A stretch of DNA of 64,000 nucleotides from Acetobacter conturbans. Lineage in GTDB: Bacteria; Pseudomonadota; Alphaproteobacteria; Acetobacterales; Acetobacteraceae. Positions 26,852 through 35,880 of this stretch are shown piece by piece (position 1 is the stretch's first letter; each line of letters begins with the position of its first letter). The notes under the pieces are model-generated. The model was not told the DNA's origin. It made no database searches and saw nothing but the letters and a program-made list of their open reading frames with translations. The stretch is from contig NZ_WOSY01000001.1 of NCBI RefSeq assembly GCF_011516755.1, positions 248,001 to 312,000 on the forward strand, read 5' to 3'. Both the position numbers and the translations under genes were made by a program.

Positions 26852-28339
26852 TCAGTGAAGGAGCGTGCGGCGGACGGCGACATGCCAGCCGTCGATCATG
26901 GTCTTGCGAATGCCGTTTTCCATCTGTGGCTCGAACACGGAACCACGCTGCCACTCGGACGCGACCTCTTCCAGATCGTTCCATAGACCGACACCGATCC
27001 CTGCGAGGAAGGCCGCGCCAAGGGCTGTCGTCTCGATCTGCTTCGGGCGCTCGACCTTGGCCTGCAGCATGTCGGAGAGGAACTGGCAGAACCAGTCATT
27101 GGCCGCCATGCCACCGTCGATGCGGAGCGTGTCGGCGGTGCCGCCGCCGTCCTGCGTCATCGCCGCGACGAGGTCGAGCGTCTGGAAGGCAACGGACTCC
27201 AGCGCAGCACGGGCGATGTGCGCCTCGGTCGCATCGAGTGTCAGGCCGCAGATCAGACCGCGTGCGGTCGGATCCCAGTGCGGTGCGCCGAGACCGACGA
27301 AACCGGGCACCATGTAGACGCCATGGCTGTGCGGGATTCGTGTCGCCATGTCATCGGTCTGGGAGGCATGGGTGATGAGGTGCAGACCATCACGCAGCCA
27401 CTTGATCGCAGCGCCCGCCACGAAGATTGAACCTTCCAGCGCATAGGCGGTCTTGCCTTTTACGCGGTAGGCGATGGTGGTGAGCATACGGTTCTGGGAG
27501 ATGACCGGCTTCTCGCCCGTATTGAGCAGCACGAAGCAGCCTGTGCCGTATGTGGCCTTCGCCATGCCCGGCTTGAAGCAGGTCTGGCCGACGATGGCGG
27601 CCTGCTGATCCCCCGCGATCCCCGCGATGGGAACGGCGCGCCCGAACAGATCCGGAGAGCTTTCGCCGAAGATTCCGCTGCTGTCCTTCACTTCCGGCAG
27701 CAGGGATTCGGGAATGTTGAACAGCTCAAGCAGTTCTGGATCCCACTGCTGACGATGGATGTCGAAGAGCAGGGTGCGGGAGGCGTTGGTGACGTCGGTC
27801 GCATGGACCTTGCCGCCGGTCAGGCGCCAGAGCAGGAAGCAGTCGATGGTCCCGAAGGCCAGCTCGCCCTTTTCCGCGCGGGCGCGGGCGCCTTCCACGT
27901 TATCGAGAATCCACGCCAGCTTGGTGGCGGAAAAATAGGGATCGAGCAGCAGGCCGGTACGGCTGGAGACCAGCTCTTCCTTGCCCTGCTTCTTCAGTTC
28001 GGCGCACAGCTTGGCAGTACGGCGATCCTGCCAGACGATGGCGTTATTGATCGCCTTGCCGGTCGCGCGTTCCCACACGACGATGGTCTCGCGCTGGTTG
28101 GTGATGCCGATGGCCGCGATCCGTTCCACGCCGCCGGAGCGTTCCACGGCCAGTTGTGCCGTGGTTTTCGCGTCCCGCCAGATGTCTTCAGGGTCGTGTT
28201 CCACCCAGCCCTGATCCGGATAATATTGCGGAAACTCCTGTCTCGCGACTGAGATTTCCTGACCGTGCATATCAAAAACTATGCTGCGGGTGGAGGTGGT
28301 GCCCTGGTCGATAGCCAGGATACGATCCTGTTTGGTCAT
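26852..28339 (-). CDS. glpK: Glycerol kinase
   Basis: 495 aa FGGY-family kinase, normal length. The phosphate-binding loop [15 protein letters not shown] is at residues 9-23; [13 protein letters not shown] lies mid-protein and the C-terminal [18 protein letters not shown] motif near 400. It phosphorylates glycerol to glycerol 3-phosphate in the cytoplasm. It is third in a glpD-glpF-glpK operon, 23 bases after glpF, and is followed by a terminator. Confidence 0.96.
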   Translation of the reverse strand: MTKQDRILAIDQGTTSTRSIVFDMHGQEISVARQEFPQYYPDQGWVEHDPEDIWRDAKTTAQLAVERSGGVERIAAIGITNQRETIVVWERATGKAINNAIVWQDRRTAKLCAELKKQGKEELVSSRTGLLLDPYFSATKLAWILDNVEGARARAEKGELAFGTIDCFLLWRLTGGKVHATDVTNASRTLLFDIHRQQWDPELLELFNIPESLLPEVKDSSGIFGESSPDLFGRAVPIAGIAGDQQAAIVGQTCFKPGMAKATYGTGCFVLLNTGEKPVISQNRMLTTIAYRVKGKTAYALEGSIFVAGAAIKWLRDGLHLITHASQTDDMATRIPHSHGVYMVPGFVGLGAPHWDPTARGLICGLTLDATEAHIARAALESVAFQTLDLVAAMTQDGGGTADTLRIDGGMAANDWFCQFLSDMLQAKVERPKQIETTALGAAFLAGIGVGLWNDLEEVASEWQRGSVFEPQMENGIRKTMIDGWHVAVRRTLLH

Positions 28340-28362
28340 GACGGCTGCTTGCTCCCTGGCAG

Positions 28363-29184
28363 TCAGACGGGTGTTTTAGTCGAGGAATCCGTCAGAACGG
28401 CTCTCGGCATGAAAGGCTGGATCAGGCTCCGATAGAGACCTGCTCCGAGGAGACCACCACAGATCGGCCCCATAATGGGAACCCACCAGTAGTTGCCGGG
28501 CGAAGGCAGCGCCTGCGGTCCCCACCCGGCGAGATAACAGAACAGGCGCGGCCCGAAATCACGGGCCGGGTTGATCGCCCACGCGTCGAGATAGCCTGCT
28601 GACGCACCGATGGCGGCGACGAGCAGGCCGATGATGAGCGCCCCTGAATTGGCCTGGGGCGCCATCGTGTTGTGTTCGCAGGTGATGGCGAAAATGCCGA
28701 ACACCAGCAACCCGGTGAGGATGATCTCCACGAGAAAGGCATGCATCGGCGTGACGAATTCACCCGGATGCGTGAAGAACACGCCCGCCGCCGCACCGTC
28801 ATGCAGCCGATCCATCCCATGCGCCAGCGCATAGTGATCGATCACCGGCGAGAACAGCGCATAGACCACGGCGGCTCCGAGGAACCCGCCCGTAACCTGC
28901 GCCACCCAGTAGGGAACCACCTTCGCCCACGAGAACCCGCGGAACGTGGCGAGCGCCAGCGTCACCGCCGGATTGGCGTGTGTGCCGGAGACCGCCCCCG
29001 TCACGTAGATGGCGATCGTGACACCCAGTCCCCACACGATGCAGACGCCCCAGTAGGCCGTCTTGTAAGGGCTGGGATCATAGAGGGTGTACATGGCCGC
29101 AACGGAATCACCCAGCAGGATGATGATGAAAACGGCCACACATTCGGCGATCAGTTCGCCGAGTAATCTCTGTTGGGTTGTCAT
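28363..29184 (-). CDS. glpF: Glycerol facilitator (aquaglyceroporin)
   Basis: 273 aa MIP-family channel with six membrane helices and both pore loops: NPA in [13 protein letters not shown] and NPAR in [13 protein letters not shown]. The Asp after the second NPAR is typical of glycerol-conducting members. It sits between glpD and glpK and admits glycerol for the kinase. Confidence 0.95.
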   Translation of the reverse strand: MTTQQRLLGELIAECVAVFIIILLGDSVAAMYTLYDPSPYKTAYWGVCIVWGLGVTIAIYVTGAVSGTHANPAVTLALATFRGFSWAKVVPYWVAQVTGGFLGAAVVYALFSPVIDHYALAHGMDRLHDGAAAGVFFTHPGEFVTPMHAFLVEIILTGLLVFGIFAITCEHNTMAPQANSGALIIGLLVAAIGASAGYLDAWAINPARDFGPRLFCYLAGWGPQALPSPGNYWWVPIMGPICGGLLGAGLYRSLIQPFMPRAVLTDSSTKTPV

Positions 29185-29200
29185 GGTGCTCCATCAGTCG

Positions 29201-30718
29201 TTAACCGACTTTTGTTTTTATGTATGCAGCCACACGTTGGCGCTGTTCTTCGGTCATGTGAAGACCAGTTTTGGTACGGCGCCAGAGCACATCGTCTCCG
29301 GTGCGCGCCCATTCGTTCGCGATGAGGTAGTCCACCTCGCTCGCGGTCATGCCGTGACCGAAATCCTCACCCATGTCGGCGAAGGATTTCGCGGTTCCGA
29401 CAACATCGTAAGCCCGCATCCCGTAGAGGCGCATCAGGCGCCACGCGAACGGCAGGGACAGGAACGGCGCGGCATCACGGAAGCGATTCAGTGCGGCCTC
29501 GAAACCGCCGGTCCCGAGGTCGCCACCGGGCAGGGCGGCATCGGCGGTCCAGGAATACCCACCCACGGCAGGCAGGACCGGGGCGAGCTTTTCCAGCGCG
29601 TGCTCGGCCAGTTTACGGAATGTCGTGATTTTGCCACCAAAGATCGAAAGCAGGGGCGCTCCGTCCGTGGTGTCGAGATCAAGCACGTAGTCGCGGGTGA
29701 CGGCTGAGGCATTGGCTGCGGCATCGTCATAGAGCGGACGCAGACCGGCATAGCTCCACACCACGTCGGACGGCTTCACGTTCTCCTTGAAGTAGCGGCT
29801 CACGCTTTCGCAGAGATAGCTGATCTCGTCCTGAGAGATCTCGACCAGTCCCGGCTCGTCCTTCCACGTCACATCGGTGGTGCCGATCAGTGTGAAACGC
29901 TGCTCATAGGGAATGGCGAACACGATGCGATTATCGGGGTTCTGGAAAATGTAACACTGAGGGCCGTCGAAGATCTGAGGCACGACAATGTGACTGCCCT
30001 TCACCAGCCGCACGGACTTGGAGTTCGGCAGTTCGAGCTGATTCGCCAGCAGGCGCGCGACCCACGGACCGGCGGCATTGACGAGTCCCCGCGCACGAAC
30101 GGTCGTCGTGCCACCTTTCGCCATGTCCTCGATCTCCGCTTCCCAGAGACCGTCCACGCGGCGCGCTCCCGTCATGCGGGTGCGGGTGCGGATGTCGGCG
30201 CCACGGTTGGCGGCGTCCATGGCGTTCAGCACGACAAGACGGCTGTCCTGCACCCAGCCGTCGGAATAGACGAAGCCCTTCTTGTAGCGATCCTGAAGCG
30301 GCTTGCCCGCCGAATGCTCGCGCAGGTTGATGCCGCGCGACTTCGGAAGCTTCATGTTGGGAGCGAGGTGGTCGTAGAGAAACAGACCGAGCTTGACCAT
30401 CCACGCCGGACGCTGTTCCGGCGTGTGGGGCAGGACGAAACGCAGCGGCCACATGATGTGTGGAGCGATCCCGAGGAGGCGGTCACGCTCGATCAGCGCC
30501 TCACGCACGAGACGGAACTCGTAATATTCGAGGTAGCGGAGGCCGCCGTGGATCAGCTTGGTGCTGGAGGATGATGTGTAGCTGGCGAGGTCATCCTGCT
30601 CGACGAGCAGCACGGATGCGCCCCGTCCTGCCGCATCACGCGCGATACCGGTGCCGTTCACGCCGCCGCCCACGATCAGCAGGTCATATACGGTGGTGGT
30701 GTCGCCGGAAACTGCCAT
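29201..30718 (-). CDS. glpD: Aerobic glycerol-3-phosphate dehydrogenase
   Basis: 505 aa FAD enzyme of the membrane-bound GlpD type. FAD motif LLIVGGGVNGTGIARDAAGRG lies near the N terminus, with SSSTKLIHGGLRYLE following. It oxidises glycerol 3-phosphate to dihydroxyacetone phosphate, passing electrons to quinone. The ATG at 30718 is preferred: a frame to 30775 is open, but its start codon falls inside a GlpR-type operator and promoter. First gene of the glpDFK operon. Confidence 0.93.
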   Translation of the reverse strand: MAVSGDTTTVYDLLIVGGGVNGTGIARDAAGRGASVLLVEQDDLASYTSSSSTKLIHGGLRYLEYYEFRLVREALIERDRLLGIAPHIMWPLRFVLPHTPEQRPAWMVKLGLFLYDHLAPNMKLPKSRGINLREHSAGKPLQDRYKKGFVYSDGWVQDSRLVVLNAMDAANRGADIRTRTRMTGARRVDGLWEAEIEDMAKGGTTTVRARGLVNAAGPWVARLLANQLELPNSKSVRLVKGSHIVVPQIFDGPQCYIFQNPDNRIVFAIPYEQRFTLIGTTDVTWKDEPGLVEISQDEISYLCESVSRYFKENVKPSDVVWSYAGLRPLYDDAAANASAVTRDYVLDLDTTDGAPLLSIFGGKITTFRKLAEHALEKLAPVLPAVGGYSWTADAALPGGDLGTGGFEAALNRFRDAAPFLSLPFAWRLMRLYGMRAYDVVGTAKSFADMGEDFGHGMTASEVDYLIANEWARTGDDVLWRRTKTGLHMTEEQRQRVAAYIKTKVG

Positions 30719-30757
30719 CTCTATCGGTCCGTCTGTTGTTCGTACAATGAATTGCGG

Positions 30758-30775
30758 ACTTTCGTATCCGAACAT
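30758..30775. promoter_or_regulatory. GlpR-type operator in the glpD promoter
   Basis: ACTTTCG, four bases, then CGAACAT: one perfect and one 5-of-7 half-site of the known GlpR consensus ATGTTCG-N4-CGAACAT. It falls between and over the predicted -35 and -10 elements, where a bound repressor would block transcription. A further half-site TTGTTCG lies at 30736-30742. Confidence 0.7.
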
Positions 30776-30790
30776 TCATCTCTTTGACAA
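30762..30790 (-). promoter_or_regulatory. Predicted sigma-70-type promoter of glpDFK
   Basis: On the minus strand TTGTCA (30790-30785), a 17-base spacer and ATACGA (30767-30762), upstream of the glpD ATG at 30718. The -10 match is moderate. Overlap with the GlpR-type operator supports the call. Confidence 0.45.
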
Positions 30791-30839
30791 TGCCCTTCTG
30801 TGTCGCAATTTCGGCAGGATGAAGGCATTGACGTCGATT

Positions 30840-31643
30840 TCACTCTAAACAGGATGTTCGTTTCCGAACATCTGCGTTCGCAATCACCAGCTCGACACCG
30901 TTTTCCTCAAGCATGTCGCAAATGCTCTGCGGAGGTGTTCTGTCCGTGAAAAACGCCGAAACCCCGGCAATGTTTCCAGCCCTCACCAGCGGACGACGCC
31001 CAAACTTCGTGTGATCGGCCAGCAGGAACACCTTGCGGGAATTGGCGCGAATGAGTTCGGAGGCGCGAATTTCCTCCTGATCGTAATCCAGCAGCGTGCC
31101 GTCTTCATCAATGCCGCTGATGCCGATCACGCCGTAATCGGCACGGTATCGCTCCAGCATCGACAGGGAATCGGGACCGAGAATCCCGCCATCGCGCATC
31201 CTGACGGTCCCGCCGGTGACGACAACGCGGCAGTCCTCGCTCCCGGCGAGCAGAGAGGCGACGTGCAGATTGTTGGTGATGACCTGCAACCCCTTGTGGG
31301 CGGCGAGCGCGCGGGCGAAGGCTTCCGTGGTCGTGCCGATATTCACAAATAAGGACGCACCATCGGGAATAGCGGCGGCGGCCAGTTCGCCGATGGCGTC
31401 CTTCTCGCGGCGATTGCGGATCTGCCGCTGGGAATAGGCGATGTTCTCCACCGAAGACGGCGCGCTGGCTCCCCCATGATGGCGGATCACCTCACCGGCG
31501 GCATCCAGAGTGCGGATATCGCGGCGGATGGTCTGCACGGCCACGTCGAAGAGCCGGGCGAGATCTTCATTGGCGACATAGCCCTGCCTGCGCACGGCAG
31601 CGATGATCGCCTGCTGGCGGATCTGCGTCTGCGTGGCGGGCAT
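30840..31643 (-). CDS. glpR: DeoR-family glycerol-3-phosphate repressor
   Basis: 267 aa DeoR-type regulator. The N-terminal winged helix-turn-helix (EDLARLFDVAVQTIRRDIRTL, residues about 23-43) is followed by a sugar-phosphate-sensing domain (FVNIGTTTEAFARAL, VVTGGTVRMRDGG). Position just upstream of glpD and matching operators identify it as GlpR, released by glycerol 3-phosphate. It starts 5 bases after the recQ stop, so it is probably co-transcribed with recQ. A perfect GlpR-type operator is embedded in its own final codons. Confidence 0.92.
   Translation of the reverse strand: MPATQTQIRQQAIIAAVRRQGYVANEDLARLFDVAVQTIRRDIRTLDAAGEVIRHHGGASAPSSVENIAYSQRQIRNRREKDAIGELAAAAIPDGASLFVNIGTTTEAFARALAAHKGLQVITNNLHVASLLAGSEDCRVVVTGGTVRMRDGGILGPDSLSMLERYRADYGVIGISGIDEDGTLLDYDQEEIRASELIRANSRKVFLLADHTKFGRRPLVRAGNIAGVSAFFTDRTPPQSICDMLEENGVELVIANADVRKRTSCLE
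30854..30871. promoter_or_regulatory. Perfect GlpR-type operator inside the glpR 3' end
   Basis: ATGTTCG-TTTC-CGAACAT, a perfect 7+7 inverted repeat with the GlpR spacing. It lies within the last codons of glpR (encoding VRKRT before the end SCLE), about 80 bases upstream of the first operator. The two could be bridged by a GlpR tetramer. Confidence 0.8.
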
Positions 31644-31648
31644 TGCCC

Positions 31649-33550
31649 TTACCGCCCCGGCACAAGGGTTTCGAGCACTTCCAGAACCGCTTCGCCGTAG
31701 CGACCCAGCTTCGAGCCGCCGACACCTTTCACGTCACCGAGTTCATCCAGCGTGCCGGGACATTCCAGAGCAATGTCACGCAGGGTTGCATCGTGGAAGA
31801 TGACGTAGGGCGGGATTTCCTGCTCGCGCGCCTCGGCAAGACGCCAGCGTTTGAGGGCGTTGAAGCGTTCGCGGGCATCCTCGGTGAGCTGGTCGGCGAT
31901 GGACTCGCCCTGCCCCGCCGACCGGCTGCCCTTGCCTGCCGCCACGATAGCATCCTCGCGCAGACGCACCTCATCCTCACCACGCAGGATCGGTCGGGCG
32001 ACCTCCTCGTTAAGCCGCAGGCCACCATGTTCGTCACCGGTGATCAGGGCGCCCTTCGCGATGAGCTGCCGCACGACGCTGCGCCAGAAATTCTCTGTTT
32101 TGTCCTTGCCTATTCCCCATACGGAGAGGCGGTCATGTCCGGTGCGGGAGATGTTATCGGAGGTCTTGCCCCGCAGCACGGCGATGACATGCAGCGCGCC
32201 ATAACGCTGACCGGTGCGATAGATGGCCGACAGCAGCATGCGCGCAGCCTGCGTGCCGTCGAAGGTCGGGACCGGATGCAGGCAGTTATCGCAGTGACCG
32301 CAGGGCTCCAGCAGGGTCTCGCCGAAGCAGGCAAGCAGCGCACGGGTGCGGCAGGACGTGCTTTCCGTGAAGGAGATCATCGCTTCCAGACGCGCACGCA
32401 TGATGCGTTTTTCGCTGTCGGGCGCCGTGGACTGGTCGAGCCAGTAGCGGGCGCGGCTCATGTCCTCGCCGCCATAGAGCAGCAACACGTCCGATGGCAG
32501 GCCGTCACGTCCGGCGCGACCGATCTGCTGGTAATAGGCTTCCGGCGAGGACGGCATGTCGAGATGGATCACGGTCCGCACGTCGGGGCGGTCAATGCCC
32601 ATGCCGAAGGCGATGGTGGCGACCATGACGATGGGTTCGCCGGAGCGGAACCTGTGCAGGGACCCACGTTTTTCAGCCGGAGACAGGCCTGCGTGGTAGG
32701 CGCAGGCGGGAAAACCGCGCTCGCGAAGAGAAGCGGCCATGCGTTCGGTACGGGCACGGGAACCGCAATAGACGATGCAGGCATCGTTGCGATGAGGTTC
32801 CAGCGCCTCCACGAGTTGCTTCATCTCGCCGCCCTTGGGGCGTGCCGCGATCATCAGGTTGGCACGATGGAAGCTGGCGGACAGAACCTCCGCCTCCGGC
32901 ATACCGAGTGCCGTGAGGATGTCATTGCGTGTGCGCTGATCGGCGGTCGCGGTCAGGGCAATACGCGGCACGCCGGGGAAATGCTCGGGCAGTGTCTGGA
33001 GCGCACGATATTCCGGACGAAACTCATGGCCCCATGCGGAAATGCAGTGGGCTTCGTCGATGGCGATGACGGAGATCTGCTGACGGGAAAGGCGGTCGAG
33101 CGTACCAGGCGACAGCAGCCGTTCGGGCGAAACATAGAGCAGGTCGATGCGACCGTTGAACAGGTCGCTACGGATGCGGGATGCTTCGTCGCTCTCCAGT
33201 TCCGAGTGCAGGGCGGCAGCGTTGACGCCGAGCTGACGCAGGGCGGCGACCTGATCGTCCATCAGCGCGATCAGGGGGGAGACCACAAGCCCCATGCCGG
33301 GACGGCAGAGCGCGGGCACCTGATAACACACGCTCTTGCCGCCGCCCGTGGGCATGAGCACGAGCGTATCCTCACCGGCCATGACGCGTTCAACGGCCTG
33401 TTCCTGCAAGCCGCGAAAGGCGGGGAAGCCAAAAACGCGGTGCAGCACCTCGCGCGGCGTCAGGCCGACAAAGCGGTCACGTCCACCGGATGTCTCGCCG
33501 GGAGGCGGACACTCTTCGTCGGGTCCCGGAGGAGGATGCCGTTCCAGCAT
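31649..33550 (-). CDS. recQ: ATP-dependent DNA helicase RecQ
   Basis: 633 aa superfamily 2 helicase with the full RecQ set. Walker A is LMPTGGGKSVCYQ (about 64-76), DEAH box IDEAHCISAWGHE follows, and motif VI is QQIGRAGRDG. Zinc-binding cysteines (CRTRALLACFGE, CGHCDNC), an RQC domain and a C-terminal HRDC domain (PPYVIFHDATLRDIA) complete it. It acts in recombination and fork repair. A Gly/Pro-rich N-terminal extension of about 30 residues precedes the helicase core. Confidence 0.95.
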   Translation of the reverse strand: MLERHPPPGPDEECPPPGETSGGRDRFVGLTPREVLHRVFGFPAFRGLQEQAVERVMAGEDTLVLMPTGGGKSVCYQVPALCRPGMGLVVSPLIALMDDQVAALRQLGVNAAALHSELESDEASRIRSDLFNGRIDLLYVSPERLLSPGTLDRLSRQQISVIAIDEAHCISAWGHEFRPEYRALQTLPEHFPGVPRIALTATADQRTRNDILTALGMPEAEVLSASFHRANLMIAARPKGGEMKQLVEALEPHRNDACIVYCGSRARTERMAASLRERGFPACAYHAGLSPAEKRGSLHRFRSGEPIVMVATIAFGMGIDRPDVRTVIHLDMPSSPEAYYQQIGRAGRDGLPSDVLLLYGGEDMSRARYWLDQSTAPDSEKRIMRARLEAMISFTESTSCRTRALLACFGETLLEPCGHCDNCLHPVPTFDGTQAARMLLSAIYRTGQRYGALHVIAVLRGKTSDNISRTGHDRLSVWGIGKDKTENFWRSVVRQLIAKGALITGDEHGGLRLNEEVARPILRGEDEVRLREDAIVAAGKGSRSAGQGESIADQLTEDARERFNALKRWRLAEAREQEIPPYVIFHDATLRDIALECPGTLDELGDVKGVGGSKLGRYGEAVLEVLETLVPGR

Positions 33551-33559
33551 AATGGGGCG

Positions 33560-33940
33560 TTACGGCGTCAGCAGTTCGATCTCGACGCGACGCGCGCCCA
33601 CGACACCTTCGGCGTTGGAGGGCGGACGGGTTGTCTGCCGGATGCGGGTTTCCGAAACGCCGTCTGCGACGAGCTGCTGGGTGACGGTTTTGGCCCGCTG
33701 CGTCGCCAGCAGGGCATCGGCGGAGAGATCGCTGTTCTGGTGAGCATAGCCTTCGACCGCCACGATCCGGTCAGGATGCTTGGTCGCACGCTCGGCCACT
33801 CTGGCCACCACGGCCTGCGCCGACTCATTCAGATCGGATGCGCCCTGCCCGAAGAAGACGACATACTGGCGTCCGCTACTCCCATTGCCAGCGCAGGCGG
33901 CCAGCGTGCAGAGACCGAGAACAGAAAGCAGACGACGCAT
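33560..33940 (-). CDS. OmpA-family lipoprotein
   Basis: 126 aa from the ATG at 33940, chosen for GGAGTC 7 bases upstream. The signal peptide ends in a lipobox (LCTLAACAG). The rest is an OmpA-like peptidoglycan-binding domain (YVVFFGQGASDLNESAQAVV, VEGYAHQNSDLSADALLATQRAKTV). It probably tethers the outer membrane to peptidoglycan. It ends 9 bases before recQ, so the two may be co-transcribed. Confidence 0.87.
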   Translation of the reverse strand: MRRLLSVLGLCTLAACAGNGSSGRQYVVFFGQGASDLNESAQAVVARVAERATKHPDRIVAVEGYAHQNSDLSADALLATQRAKTVTQQLVADGVSETRIRQTTRPPSNAEGVVGARRVEIELLTP

Positions 33941-34082
33941 GACAGACTCCTTGAGAGACAATGGCTTCGTCCTAGCCTGTTCCGGCTGACGCGCCCGGTT
34001 TCGTGGTGCCTCCGTTGGGAGGGCAGGTCAATAACCGGGCACGGCGCAGCTCTGCGAAGCGGACAGCCGTGACCGGACCGGT

Positions 34083-35834
34083 TCAGCCCTGTGCTGAAAA
34101 TGGCACAGCATGACCGCCTGACAGGCGCCACGCGTGGTCGAGCTGTTCCACGCCGGTCAGGCGATGGGCGATCAGGATCACTGTGCGCCCCTGAGCCACG
34201 CGGTTGAGGGTGAGAAAGAAGTCCTGCTCGGTCTGGGCGTCGAGACCGGTTGCCGGTTCGTCCAGCACGAGGATGGGGGCATCGGACAGCAATGTCCGGG
34301 CCAGCGCGATGCGTCGTCCCTGGCCGCCTGAAACCTTCACGCCCGCCTCGCCAAGCCACGTATCCAGCCCTTCCGGCAGCTTGCGGATGAAGTCGCCGAT
34401 CGCGGCCTCATCCAGTGCCTTCCAGAGTGCCTCTTCACTGGCTTCAGGCGCACCGAGCAGCAGGTTGTTGCGGATCGTGTCGTCGAACAGATGCGTCGCC
34501 TGCGAGAGCCATGCGATGTGCCGTCTCAGCCATGTATCGGGAAGAGAGGCGATATCCTGCCCTCCCAGCAGCACGCGACCCGATTGCGGGAAGGTTGCTT
34601 TCAGCAGCAGGGCGGCAAGCGTTGATTTGCCCGCCCCGGACGGTCCGAGCAGGGCAATGCGGCTGCCTGCCGCGATGTCGAGAGAGAAATCCTCGAACAC
34701 GGCGGGACGATCCGGACGCCAGCGGAAGCCCACATGCTCGAAGTGGATATCGAACACGGTCGGCATGACGTTCGCGGGTGACGGCACGGGCAGCGACGGC
34801 TGCGGATGTTCGTCCGCGATCGCCACGATTCGGCGCGCGGCGGCTCCCATGTTTCCCGCCAGCATACCAGCCCGTGTAAGGCCGGAGACGCCCTCAAAAG
34901 CGGCAAGTGTCAGGAACATCAGGCCCACGCCCTGCACGGCGGGAATGCGGTCGAATCCGACACCGGCGATGGCGGCGAGCATAAGCAGGAGCGCCGTCTG
35001 GGTGCAAAGCTGCGACAGCGCGCCGACAAAGGCCATACGACGGGACAGCTGTGCCTGTCGTGCCAGCAGCCGTCCGTTGGCCGCGTTCACGTGATCCAGC
35101 ACTCGGGAGCCTGCGCCGAAGGCACGGATCTCACGCATTCCGCTGACAAGATCGAGAACGTCCACACGGAGGGACGCCTGCGCGTGATTCAAGCCACCTC
35201 CTTCCTTGCGGCTGAGGCGGGCGGCGGCAAGGGGGAGGATCAGGGCGGAAGCGGCGAACAGGATACCGATCAGCACGCCGAGCAGACCGTTGACGTTCAT
35301 GACGACGATCATGAGCACCGGGAAGGTGAGGCAAGCGCCCGCGAGCGGCAGGAGTAGCCGGAGGTAGAGACCGTCCAGTGTTTCGACGTCGGAAACCAGC
35401 CGGGACAGCAGGTCGCCTGCGCGACGGAAACCGAGCCCGGCAGCGGCGCCTTTTGCCAGTGACCTGAAGAACCACACGCGTAGGGTGGCGAGAGCGCGGA
35501 ACATCGCGTCGTGGGCGTAGAGCCGTTCGGCATAGCGCAGACCGATGCGGCTGAGACCCAGCACACGCAGCGCCGTGGTGGTGACAAGCACCATGCCCAG
35601 CGCGGCCCCTGCGAAGCGCAGACCGGCGCTGCTCATCAGCGCCAGACCTGCGAGGACGGCGAGGAGCGACAGAAGAAGTCCGACGATCAGCCGTGCGGCA
35701 TGGGGCCGCCAGACTTCGACGATCCTGATCAGGGCATCGCGGTCGGCACGCTCACGGGCGGCGGAATCACGCGGAGCCGTATCCCGGGGGGCCGGATTGC
35801 GGGCCGTAAGATCGCGGGGAGCGGAGGCGGTCAT
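34083..35834 (-). CDS. cydC: Heterodimeric ABC exporter subunit CydC
   Basis: 583 aa from the ATG at 35834, which has GGAGAGAGG upstream. Six membrane helices are followed by an ATPase domain: Walker A LLGPSGAGKSTLAALLL, signature VSGGQGRRIALAR, Walker B PILVLDEPATG. CydDC exports cysteine and glutathione to the periplasm and is needed to assemble cytochrome bd oxidase. The N terminus carries an unusual Ala/Arg/Pro/Asp-rich stretch with PRDTAPRDS-type repeats before the first helix. cydD precedes it by 46 bases. Confidence 0.92.
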   Translation of the reverse strand: MTASAPRDLTARNPAPRDTAPRDSAARERADRDALIRIVEVWRPHAARLIVGLLLSLLAVLAGLALMSSAGLRFAGAALGMVLVTTTALRVLGLSRIGLRYAERLYAHDAMFRALATLRVWFFRSLAKGAAAGLGFRRAGDLLSRLVSDVETLDGLYLRLLLPLAGACLTFPVLMIVVMNVNGLLGVLIGILFAASALILPLAAARLSRKEGGGLNHAQASLRVDVLDLVSGMREIRAFGAGSRVLDHVNAANGRLLARQAQLSRRMAFVGALSQLCTQTALLLMLAAIAGVGFDRIPAVQGVGLMFLTLAAFEGVSGLTRAGMLAGNMGAAARRIVAIADEHPQPSLPVPSPANVMPTVFDIHFEHVGFRWRPDRPAVFEDFSLDIAAGSRIALLGPSGAGKSTLAALLLKATFPQSGRVLLGGQDIASLPDTWLRRHIAWLSQATHLFDDTIRNNLLLGAPEASEEALWKALDEAAIGDFIRKLPEGLDTWLGEAGVKVSGGQGRRIALARTLLSDAPILVLDEPATGLDAQTEQDFFLTLNRVAQGRTVILIAHRLTGVEQLDHAWRLSGGHAVPFSAQG

Positions 35835-35880
35835 GCCCTCTCTCCTTTCACTGGAACCCGGCACATTGAAACAGGACGCA

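Noticed and set aside
31643..34072. 809-codon open frame on the plus strand
   Set aside because: It is antisense to recQ, the end of the OmpA-like gene and neighbouring DNA. Its translation has no domain, while recQ on the other strand has every helicase motif.
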